Origin: Bacillota bacterium
Lineage (GTDB): Bacteria > Bacillota > Clostridia > Christensenellales > CAG-138
Assembly (NCBI GenBank): GCA_023409435.1
Contig: JAEYHP010000103.1
Location: 1 to 12,491 of the forward strand
Length of the DNA stretch: 12,491 nucleotides
Reading direction: 5' to 3'
In this document: piece after piece, positions 7,309 to 12,491 of the stretch
Numbering within the stretch: position 1 is the first letter of the stretch
Layout of the letters: each line of letters begins with the position of its first letter
Made by a program: the position numbers and the translations under genes
Notes under the pieces: model-generated
What the model was told of the DNA's origin: nothing
The model's database searches: none
The model's input: the letters and a program-made list of their open reading frames with translations, nothing else

Positions 7309-7409
7309 CTCTTACCGTCATCCTGAGCGAAGCGAAAGATCTTGAAGCGCCTATATAAAGGTCTATAGCGAGAGCCAGATTCTTCGCCTTCGGCTCAGAA
7401 TGACAAACG
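7309..7409 (+). repeat. Palindromic dispersed repeat, copy B
   Basis: A 101-base second copy of the unit at 5998-6097, same orientation, beginning CTCTTACCGTCATCCTGAGC and ending GAATGACAAACG. Both arms of the palindrome are conserved (GTCATCCTGAGCGAAGCGAA near the left end, TTCGCCTTCGGCTCAGAATG near the right). It sits between the terminator hairpin and the 3' end of the transpeptidase gene, 23 bases from that stop codon. Together with copy A it brackets the PAP2 gene as a direct repeat pair. Confidence 0.85.
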
Positions 7410-7432
7410 GATGGTTTTTCAGCTGCCTTTCC

Positions 7433-8479
7433 TTACGGCAAAAGCCCCCATCCCTTTTCCAGCACGCGTACAGGCAGGTATCCTATGACGCCCCAAACCT
7501 CCACCTCCACCCAGTTCTCCGGGCCATAGGAGAGCACCTGCACGGTGGTATAGGTGGGCACCTTGAACAGCCTCGTGCTGCCGCTGCCCGGCACGGCCAT
7601 GAGGTATGAGGTGTAGCGCATGATATCCGCATCGGGCGTCGATTCCATCATGCCCTCCTCAAACGTCAGATAGGCCGTGCGGATGTAGCCTTCCCGCTTT
7701 TTGTATTTGACCTTGCACCAGGGATCGCCAAGCTGGAGTACTTCCACGGGCGTATCGATCGGCAGCCTTGCGATGCGCCGGTCGTTGGAGCCGTTGCCGG
7801 TGCGAAGGTCGGCGTCCTCCAATACCGTCCACGCGGTCAGGTTGGGCTGCTCTTCTTCATCGTAAATGCCCTTCTGCATGGCGTTATAGTCATGGAAGGA
7901 AAGCTTGGAGCGCAGCGCGCGCCTGAGCGAAGAATTGGGCTTTTCTGTGGTTGAAACATTTACGATCGTGCCCGGGCAGGCATAGTAATAGAGCCACTTT
8001 GCGTCCTCCACATACAGGCGTACGCAGCCGTGGGAGACGTTCTGGCCCAAATGCCGGTACGGGTAGGATTGCAGGGCGTTCACGCTGCGGCGCGAAAACA
8101 TGATGGAGTGGAAGTATACGCTCTCCACGATCTGAGTCCAGTACCGCGCGTACTCGCCGGAGAAATTTGCAAATTTCCCGAACCGTTCCCGCCCGCCAAT
8201 CTTCCAGACGCCGCGCGGCGTGGGCGTGGCGACGTCCTCCGGGTCCTCCGGGTCCAGCTCCGTACGCCCGGTGGAGCATAAAAACCGCCGTACGATGCGG
8301 GTATACTCTCCCGCGTCGTCCTTTTCATATACGGTGACGATCTGGTTGACGATATCGAGCAGTATGTAGTATTTTTCCGGGTCGGTGTTCTTCAGCTCGT
8401 CTCTCGCATATGCGCTGCGCGGCAAAATAAAAAGCAATGCTGACAGCGCGCACAAAAGACATAAAAAGCGAACTCTCAC
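7433..8479 (-). CDS. Secreted L,D-transpeptidase (YkuD) with SH3-like C-terminus
   Basis: Cell-wall enzyme of 348 residues predicted to make or edit peptidoglycan cross-links outside the membrane. An N-terminal hydrophobic signal peptide (about 1-25, likely cleaved after AYA) is followed by the YkuD domain: a Lys/Tyr-rich opening (KYYILLDIVNQIVTVYEK, 36-53), H124 in VYFHSIMF, and the catalytic motif S149-H150-G151-C152-V-R-L with C152 as nucleophile. The region 215-348 holds two beta-rich stretches (about 217-275 and 293-342) with patterns such as PWCKVKYKKREGYIRTAYL and NWVEVEVWGVIGYLPV, fitting bacterial SH3 wall-binding repeats. The start is a GTG at 8479-8477 behind AAAGGAG (8492-8486) with 6 bases between. 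It is convergent with the PAP2 gene and divergent from the lipoprotein gene. Confidence 0.92.
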   Translation of the reverse strand: MRVRFLCLLCALSALLFILPRSAYARDELKNTDPEKYYILLDIVNQIVTVYEKDDAGEYTRIVRRFLCSTGRTELDPEDPEDVATPTPRGVWKIGGRERFGKFANFSGEYARYWTQIVESVYFHSIMFSRRSVNALQSYPYRHLGQNVSHGCVRLYVEDAKWLYYYACPGTIVNVSTTEKPNSSLRRALRSKLSFHDYNAMQKGIYDEEEQPNLTAWTVLEDADLRTGNGSNDRRIARLPIDTPVEVLQLGDPWCKVKYKKREGYIRTAYLTFEEGMMESTPDADIMRYTSYLMAVPGSGSTRLFKVPTYTTVQVLSYGPENWVEVEVWGVIGYLPVRVLEKGWGLLP

Positions 8480-8521
8480 GGGCTGCTCCTTTCGGGGCGG
8501 TTTTTTGCGTTTATGCCGTCG

Positions 8522-8537
8522 GCCGGAAAGTTCCGGC
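8522..8537. repeat. Inverted repeat GCCGGAA-AG-TTCCGGC in the divergent spacer
   Basis: A perfect 7-base inverted repeat with a 2-base centre lies between the two divergent genes. It would fall at or near the 5' end of the transpeptidase transcript if the promoter proposed at 8545-8574 is used. It could be an operator or a leader hairpin; nothing separates these. Confidence 0.5.
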
Positions 8538-8544
8538 TGCCGCG

Positions 8545-8574
8545 GTTATACCCGTACCAAAATTGGTATGCTAA
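8545..8574 (-). promoter_or_regulatory. Candidate promoter for the L,D-transpeptidase with embedded operator
   Basis: Reading the minus strand, TTAGCA (8574-8569, 4 of 6 to the -35 consensus) and TATAAC (8550-8545, 5 of 6 to the -10 consensus) are 18 bases apart. The spacer between them is largely filled by the palindrome TACCAA-AA-TTGGTA (plus strand 8555-8568), a classic location for a repressor site. The leader to the GTG start would be roughly 60 bases. No regulator gene lies in the window. Confidence 0.5.
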
Positions 8575-8578
8575 CGGT

Positions 8579-9559
8579 ATGCGTCCTAGAAGAAAGAACA
8601 GCATCATTCGGTCTCTGGCATTGCTCATGGCGTTGCTGCTTTGCGGTTGTACAAAGTTTTTGCCCCGCAGGGCGGCCGATACGCCCACCCCAAAAGTCAC
8701 GCTGATGCCGACTCCCACGCCCGTTCCCACGCCCACGCCCGAGCCGCCGCCTTCCGTGCTTGTCTTAACGGACTGCGAACGGGACGAAATAGAGCCCTAT
8801 GTGGAGAGCCTGATGCAGGTGCTTTTGGGGCAGGATTGGCGCGTTACCCAGCGATACGCGGCGGAAGGGTTCCCGGAAGAGCTCCCCGCGCATGCATATG
8901 ACGGCATCCTATTGCTGCGCGCAAAAAAGGGGACGTCGCTTGCTGTGGTGGAGCAATTGACCGAGGAAGGAACGCCGGTATCCATCATAGACCTGTTTCC
9001 AGACGGGGAGGAATTCTTACGCGCCTCGTATTTCTGGTACAATACGGAGGACGCTGCGGAATACGCCCTGGACGTGGCGCTGCACTATCCTCCGCATGAT
9101 ACGCCGGTGCGCCTGATCGGGCTTTTTAAGGAAAAAGGCAGCCCGGGGCACGACGCGTTCCGGGAAGCGGCCAAAGAAGGAAAGGTGCTCGGGAAGGGAA
9201 GCTTCTACGACGGCCAAAGGCCGCAGCGCGCCAAAGCGTTCATGGAGGAGCAGTTGGACGATTATGTGGAGGGCACGGTGGACGCCGTTTACGCCGAAAC
9301 GCTTCCGCTTGCGCTGGCGGCGCTGCTTGCGCTCACCGAACGCGGCCGCACGGATATGGAGGTATTTGCCGTTCCGGAGGGGTCCATCTATTTGCAGCGG
9401 AAGCTTTTAGAGCAATACGTATTCCCTGTGGCAATGGGCGCGGAACCCGCCGAATGGGCCTATTTGCAGGTAAACGCCCTTAATGGCATGATGCATGGCG
9501 GCACGCCGATAAAAAGCGCGATCGGAAGCGGCGTCACGATGTACGGGGAGGGCATTTAG
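8579..9559 (+). CDS. Lipoprotein with periplasmic-binding-protein-like domain
   Basis: Predicted surface lipoprotein of 326 residues. From the ATG at 8579 the protein has a basic N-terminus (RPRRKNSIIR), a hydrophobic core and a lipobox L21-C22-G23-C24, with C24 the likely lipidated residue. A Pro/Thr linker (34-58, repeats of PTP) leads to an alpha/beta domain from about 59. That domain begins VLVLTDCERDEIEPYVESL and contains RLIGLFKEKGSPGHDAFREA and later TDMEVFAVPEG, a pattern like type 1 periplasmic binding proteins of the LacI/ribose-binding fold; I infer the fold from this pattern only. No permease or ATPase genes adjoin, so it may be a sensor or orphan binding protein rather than a transporter part. 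The frame stays open upstream to an ATG at 8513, but that would bury the signal peptide. No good ribosome binding site precedes 8579, so the start is not certain. Confidence 0.75.
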   Translation: MRPRRKNSIIRSLALLMALLLCGCTKFLPRRAADTPTPKVTLMPTPTPVPTPTPEPPPSVLVLTDCERDEIEPYVESLMQVLLGQDWRVTQRYAAEGFPEELPAHAYDGILLLRAKKGTSLAVVEQLTEEGTPVSIIDLFPDGEEFLRASYFWYNTEDAAEYALDVALHYPPHDTPVRLIGLFKEKGSPGHDAFREAAKEGKVLGKGSFYDGQRPQRAKAFMEEQLDDYVEGTVDAVYAETLPLALAALLALTERGRTDMEVFAVPEGSIYLQRKLLEQYVFPVAMGAEPAEWAYLQVNALNGMMHGGTPIKSAIGSGVTMYGEGI

Positions 9560-9637
9560 CCATAGACCGTCCTACCGATATACCAGAACGTATAATCGTT
9601 GATTATTTCACGACAAGCAATTCAGGGGATGCAGCGG

Positions 9638-9706
9638 ATGGGAGAAGAAAGAAGGAGGGCATCTCTTCTGTCCCGTAAATTCGAATATTTGGGGGAGAAT
9701 GCGTAA
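9638..9706 (+). CDS. Possible 22-residue small ORF
   Basis: ATG at 9638 to TAA at 9704-9706 would encode a basic peptide (EERRRASLLSRKFEYLGENA after M-G). AGGGG at 9624-9628 is 9 bases before this ATG; an in-frame ATG at 9629 immediately follows the AGGGG and is too close to use it. There is no family match I recognise and chance is a fair explanation at this length. It lies upstream of the hppA promoter, so it would depend on readthrough from the lipoprotein gene. Confidence 0.2.
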   Translation: MGEERRRASLLSRKFEYLGENA

Positions 9707-9767
9707 AAAGTAATGCCGACAAATGACTTTTGTGAACAAAAGGGAAAAGAATTTAAAAAAATAATGC

Positions 9768-9796
9768 TGGACAAGTGCACAAACAGGGATTATAGT
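9768..9796 (+). promoter_or_regulatory. Sigma-A type promoter, probably for hppA
   Basis: TGGACA (9768-9773) and TATAGT (9791-9796) are separated by exactly 17 bases, each 5 of 6 to consensus. An A/T tract (AATTTAAAAAAATAAT, about 9749-9765) just upstream resembles an UP element. Initiation near 9803 would give a leader of about 225 bases before hppA. Confidence 0.65.
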
Positions 9797-10013
9797 ATAT
9801 CATGGGTTTGGATTTGACAATATGTAAGCCGCAAGTAAGAAAACCATAGAACGCGACATTTTAGCATAATATTCACTTATATCACACGGCAGATCCGCCC
9901 GCTTCCGCTCCAAGTTTTCACATTGTTTCTTGTTAAATTGAATTCCTTTTGCGCTCCCATCCAACATGCATACTGGCATCATAAGAAAAGGGCGCATTGA
10001 CCCATTATTTTAC

Positions 10014-10019
10014 AGGAGG
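10014..10019 (+). promoter_or_regulatory. Ribosome binding site that fixes the hppA start
   Basis: Consensus AGGAGG lies 7 bases before the ATG at 10027. The frame is open back to a TTG at 9997, which would place this site inside the coding sequence, so 10027 is chosen. Confidence 0.92.
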
Positions 10020-10026
10020 CATACCT

Positions 10027-12060
10027 ATGAACTGGGCAGTCATCTCTCTTTTCATCTGTGCGCTTGCCATCGGCGTCGCGGTCTATTTCTACCGCTGGGT
10101 AGAAAAGTTGCCCGGAGGAGAAGGCACGGAGCACATCGGTAAACTCATTCGCAAGGGCGCTTTCACATTCCTCAAGCGCGAATACCGCGTTTTGACGATA
10201 TTTGTGGGAATCGTCAGCGCCCTGTTGATCCTCTTCTTCCCCAAGCCGATCTGGGAAGGCGACTGGACCACCAACCTGTGGACCATGTGCGCCTACATCC
10301 TCGGCTCCGGCCTTTCCGCTTTGGCGGGCTACGTCGGCATCAGCATCGCCACCATCGCCAACATCAAGTCGGCTGTTGCGGCGAAGCATGGCGTGGCGCC
10401 CTCCTTCATGGCGGGCTTCCGCGGCGGCGCGGTCATGGGCATGGCGGTGGTGAGCATCTCGCTCGCGGGCACCGCGATCCTCCACCTGCTCACGGGTGAC
10501 TCCGGCATCGTATTGGGCTTCAGCTTCGGCGCAAGCTCGCTCGCTCTGTTTGCGAAAGCGGGCGGCGGTATCTTCACGAAATCCGCCGATATCGCGGCGG
10601 ACCTCACCGGTAAGGTAGAGCTTGGCATCCCCGAAGACGACCCGCGTAACCCCGCCGTTATCGCAGATAACGTGGGCGACAACGTGGGCGACGTCGCCGG
10701 TATGGGTGCTGACCTGTTTGACTCCAACGTTGCTGCCATTGCGGCGGCCATGGTTATCGCGCTCCCGCTCCAGCAGGAAAACCTGCTGTTCTGCTTCGGC
10801 GCATTGGGTCTTCTCGCTTCCATCGTGGGCGTGCTGTTCTCCAAAATCGGCAAGAACGGCAAGCCCGGCGCCGCGCTCAACCGCGGTACGTACCTGACCT
10901 GCGCCATCTATGTGGCGCTGACCTTCTTTGCCGTACTTCTGAGCGGCTTTGAATGGCGCCTTTGGGGCGCCGCAATCCTCGGCATGGTCGTGGGCGTCAT
11001 CATCGGCATTACAAGCGATTACTTCACGGGTGACGAGCGCAAGCCGGTGGAAAAGGTTGCGGAAGCCTGCAAAAACGGCCCCGCGTTCACCATACTCACA
11101 GGCATGTCCTACGGCCTCTTAAGCTCCTTCCCCGCGCTTGCCGGTATCGGCGTTGCGGCGCTGGGCGCGTATAAGCTGTGCGAACCTCTGGGCGGCAGCT
11201 GTCCGATGTTCGGTATCGCGATTGCGGCAGTCGGCATGCTCTCCATCGTCGGCATGATCATCTCCAACGACGCGTACGGCCCCATCGTGGACAACGCGCG
11301 CGGCGTGGCGGAAATGTGCGGCCTGGGCGACGAAGTTCTGGAAGTAACCGATAAGCTCGACTCCGCTGGCAACACCGTAAAGGCTATCACCAAGGGTTTC
11401 GCCATTGGTGCCGCGGGCCTTACCGTTATCGCACTGCTGGCCGCGTTCCAGGAGATCGTGGTCGCAAACGGCGGTGCAGATGTCGGCTTCAACATTATGA
11501 ACCCGCTCGTGTTCTTCGGCGCATTGGTCGGTACGGCAATCCCCGCCGTGTTCTCCGCCATGCTGATGATGGGCGTGAGCCGCAACTCCCAGAAGATGGT
11601 TGCGGAAATTCATCACCAGTTCAACAGCATCCCGGGCCTCAGGGAAGGCAAGCCGGGCGTGCTGCCGGACTATGACAAGTGCATCGACATCGCCACCATC
11701 GGCGCGATCCGCGAGCTCATTCCCGCGGGCCTTGTTGCGATACTCGTCACGCTGGCTGTCGGCTTCATCGGCGGCGTGCAGGCCATCGGCGGTTATCTCA
11801 CGGGCAACATCATCTCGGGTCTCCTCATTGCGCTGATGATGAGCAACGCGGGCGGTCTGTGGGACAACGCCAAGAAGTTCATCGAGTCCGGCCACTGCGG
11901 CGGCAAGGGTTCAGATGCGCACAAGGCTGCCGTTATCGGCGACACCGTGGGCGATCCGTTCAAGGATACCGCGGGCCCGTCCATCAACACGCAGATCACG
12001 GTGGTATCCCTGGTTTCCTCCATGTCTGCGATTCTGTTCCTTACGTACTCCATATTCTAA
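10027..12060 (+). CDS. hppA: Membrane-bound ion-pumping pyrophosphatase
   Basis: Multi-spanning enzyme of 677 residues that hydrolyses pyrophosphate to drive H+ (or Na+) export. Active-site segments are intact: D188-x3-D192-L-x-G-K196-V-E, then D204-D-P-R-N-P and NVGDNVGD (215-222), NDAYGPIVDNARG (414-426), and the C-terminal GDTVGDPFKDTAGPS with D639, D643, K646 and D647. Alternating hydrophobic segments fit the roughly 16-helix family topology. The subfamily-determining segment reads GNTVKAITKG (448-457), so K452 and T455 occupy the positions that are Ala and Gly in potassium-dependent members; this predicts a potassium-independent, probably proton-pumping enzyme. D232 in ADLFDS stands where I recall Glu in most bacterial members. 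The gene appears monocistronic: own promoter, strong ribosome site and terminator. Codon use is highly GC-ending, fitting strong expression. Confidence 0.97.
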   Translation: MNWAVISLFICALAIGVAVYFYRWVEKLPGGEGTEHIGKLIRKGAFTFLKREYRVLTIFVGIVSALLILFFPKPIWEGDWTTNLWTMCAYILGSGLSALAGYVGISIATIANIKSAVAAKHGVAPSFMAGFRGGAVMGMAVVSISLAGTAILHLLTGDSGIVLGFSFGASSLALFAKAGGGIFTKSADIAADLTGKVELGIPEDDPRNPAVIADNVGDNVGDVAGMGADLFDSNVAAIAAAMVIALPLQQENLLFCFGALGLLASIVGVLFSKIGKNGKPGAALNRGTYLTCAIYVALTFFAVLLSGFEWRLWGAAILGMVVGVIIGITSDYFTGDERKPVEKVAEACKNGPAFTILTGMSYGLLSSFPALAGIGVAALGAYKLCEPLGGSCPMFGIAIAAVGMLSIVGMIISNDAYGPIVDNARGVAEMCGLGDEVLEVTDKLDSAGNTVKAITKGFAIGAAGLTVIALLAAFQEIVVANGGADVGFNIMNPLVFFGALVGTAIPAVFSAMLMMGVSRNSQKMVAEIHHQFNSIPGLREGKPGVLPDYDKCIDIATIGAIRELIPAGLVAILVTLAVGFIGGVQAIGGYLTGNIISGLLIALMMSNAGGLWDNAKKFIESGHCGGKGSDAHKAAVIGDTVGDPFKDTAGPSINTQITVVSLVSSMSAILFLTYSIF

Positions 12061-12080
12061 GCGATATAAGTAATATGAAT

Positions 12081-12122
12081 GAGGGCGCCGCTGCATGCGG
12101 CGTCCTCTTTTATTGTTTTTTG
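12081..12122 (+). terminator. Intrinsic terminator of hppA
   Basis: An 11-base stem GAGGGCGCCGC/GCGGCGTCCTC (12081-12091 and 12097-12107, one G-T wobble) with loop TGCAT is followed by TTTTATTGTTTTTT. It begins 20 bases after the hppA stop. Confidence 0.9.
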
Positions 12123-12149
12123 GACAGACTCTTTATTTAGAAGTATTGT
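12121..12149 (+). promoter_or_regulatory. Weak second promoter candidate downstream of hppA
   Basis: TGGACA (12121-12126) and TATTGT (12144-12149) are 17 bases apart, immediately after the terminator. It would be a distal promoter for the lipoprotein at 12308. The match is poorer than the proximal promoter at 12234-12262. Confidence 0.3.
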
Positions 12150-12233
12150 AAAATAGTAGTATTAATCTATGTTTTTCATAATATAGCTTCATTTCCTGCG
12201 ATTGAGGGGGCTGTTTTGCTTTGCGGAAAATGC

Positions 12234-12262
12234 TTGCATCGCATGGAGTGATATAATATAAT
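12234..12262 (+). promoter_or_regulatory. Sigma-A type promoter for the FMN-binding lipoprotein
   Basis: TTGCAT (12234-12239) and a perfect TATAAT (12257-12262) are exactly 17 bases apart. Start of transcription near 12269 would give a leader of about 40 bases ending in the ribosome binding site AGGAGG (12296-12301). Confidence 0.8.
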
Positions 12263-12307
12263 CTACTATGTACATTGATTGTGAATTAACAAACCAGGAG
12301 GAAACAG

Positions 12308-12491
12308 ATGAAACGCAAAGGATTTGTTGCGTTGCTGCTCGCAGCGCTGATGCTGTTGGGCGCAGTGGGCTGCGCAGTCGAGCCCACGCCCACCGCCGCG
12401 ACACCCGCTCCCACGGCGGCGGAGGAGCAGGGTACGTTTGTACCGGGCACCTACACCGGCAAAGGCAAGGGCATGAACGGGGATGTTGTGG
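12308..12491 (+). CDS. Lipoprotein with N-terminal part of an FMN-binding domain, 3' end missing
   Basis: Only the first 61 residues are in the window. ATG at 12308 follows AGGAGG with 6 bases between. The N-terminus has MKRKGF, a hydrophobic core and lipobox A19-V20-G21-C22, so C22 is the likely lipidated residue. A Pro/Thr/Ala linker (25-38) leads to GTFVPGTYTGKGKGMNGDVV (42-61), which fits the opening of the FMN-binding domain family (G-x-Y-x-G-x-x-x-G-x-x-G), where FMN is often attached covalently to a Thr further on. Such domains occur alone in electron-transfer lipoproteins or ahead of a fumarate-reductase-like flavoprotein domain; the cut prevents a choice. It is transcribed separately from hppA. 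Confidence 0.8.
   Translation, partial: MKRKGFVALLLAALMLLGAVGCAVEPTPTAATPAPTAAEEQGTFVPGTYTGKGKGMNGDVV

Larger units (their letters stand above)
9560..10026. other. 467-base gene-poor spacer before hppA
   Basis: AT-rich spacer. It holds a weak AT hairpin at 9592-9606 (ATAATC/GATTAT), a 6-base hairpin CTTTTG/CAAAAG at 9727-9742, a possible very short reading frame (9638-9706), a good promoter (9768-9796), and about 225 bases of probable hppA leader. No strong terminator follows the lipoprotein gene. I recognise no riboswitch class or RNA gene in the leader. Confidence 0.6.

Noticed and set aside
6434..7345. Plus-strand open frame of 303 codons overlapping the PAP2 gene in another frame
   Set aside because: The PAP2 frame has all three catalytic motifs and a perfect ribosome site; the overlapping frame is Arg-rich, motif-free and runs into the palindromic repeat.
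9800..9997. Minus-strand 65-codon open frame in the spacer before hppA
   Set aside because: No ribosome binding site or family match that I can recognise. I considered a transposase remnant because of its Lys/Arg/Cys-rich middle, but nothing supports it.
9803..10026. Cyclic di-GMP or other known riboswitch upstream of hppA
   Set aside because: The conserved cores of the classes I know are not present and no long paired elements are visible.
11119..11895. Antisense open frame of 258 codons inside hppA
   Set aside because: Shadow of biased codon use in hppA; the composition (Asp/His/Ala/Arg) is the typical artefact and no domain is visible.

Overview
The window reads as a chromosomal segment from a moderately GC-rich, low-redundancy Gram-positive bacterium, most likely of the Clostridia. 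Supports are strong AGGAGG-type ribosome binding sites, an L,D-transpeptidase and lipoproteins with Pro/Thr linkers, a membrane pyrophosphatase, a TM1586-type nitroreductase, and intergenic palindromic repeats of a style I associate with gut Firmicutes genomes. The lineage is an inference; no rRNA or other phylogenetic marker RNA is present.

Layout. Positions 1-5776 hold a same-strand DNA-repair cluster: uvrB (5' end cut off by the window edge), a 149-base spacer with three consecutive hairpins, uvrA, and 21 bases later a nitroreductase-family gene. Positions 5771-6294 are a gene-free stretch bounded by an imperfect 24-base inverted repeat and packed with nested palindromes. Then come a PAP2-family membrane phosphatase gene (6315-7238), a probable bidirectional terminator, a second copy of one of the palindromic repeats (7309-7409), and a convergent, minus-strand secreted L,D-transpeptidase with SH3-like repeats (7433-8479). 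A roughly 100-base divergent spacer carries a neat 14-base operator-like palindrome inside the probable transpeptidase promoter. It leads to a plus-strand lipoprotein with a periplasmic-binding-protein-like domain (8579-9559). After 467 bases with no clear gene but a good promoter comes hppA, a membrane-bound pyrophosphatase (10027-12060), with a clear terminator. The last feature is the beginning of an FMN-binding-domain lipoprotein behind its own good promoter (12308 onward, cut by the window end).

How the parts relate. UvrA and UvrB act together in nucleotide excision repair; their adjacency is common. The PAP2 enzyme, L,D-transpeptidase and lipoprotein are envelope functions, but their transcription directions show no single operon. 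HppA couples pyrophosphate hydrolysis to ion export, and its residues fit the potassium-independent subfamily. I do not see a new multi-gene system here. The least explained material is the intergenic repeat structure, especially 5771-6294 and the two 90%-identical palindromic copies that bracket the PAP2 gene.
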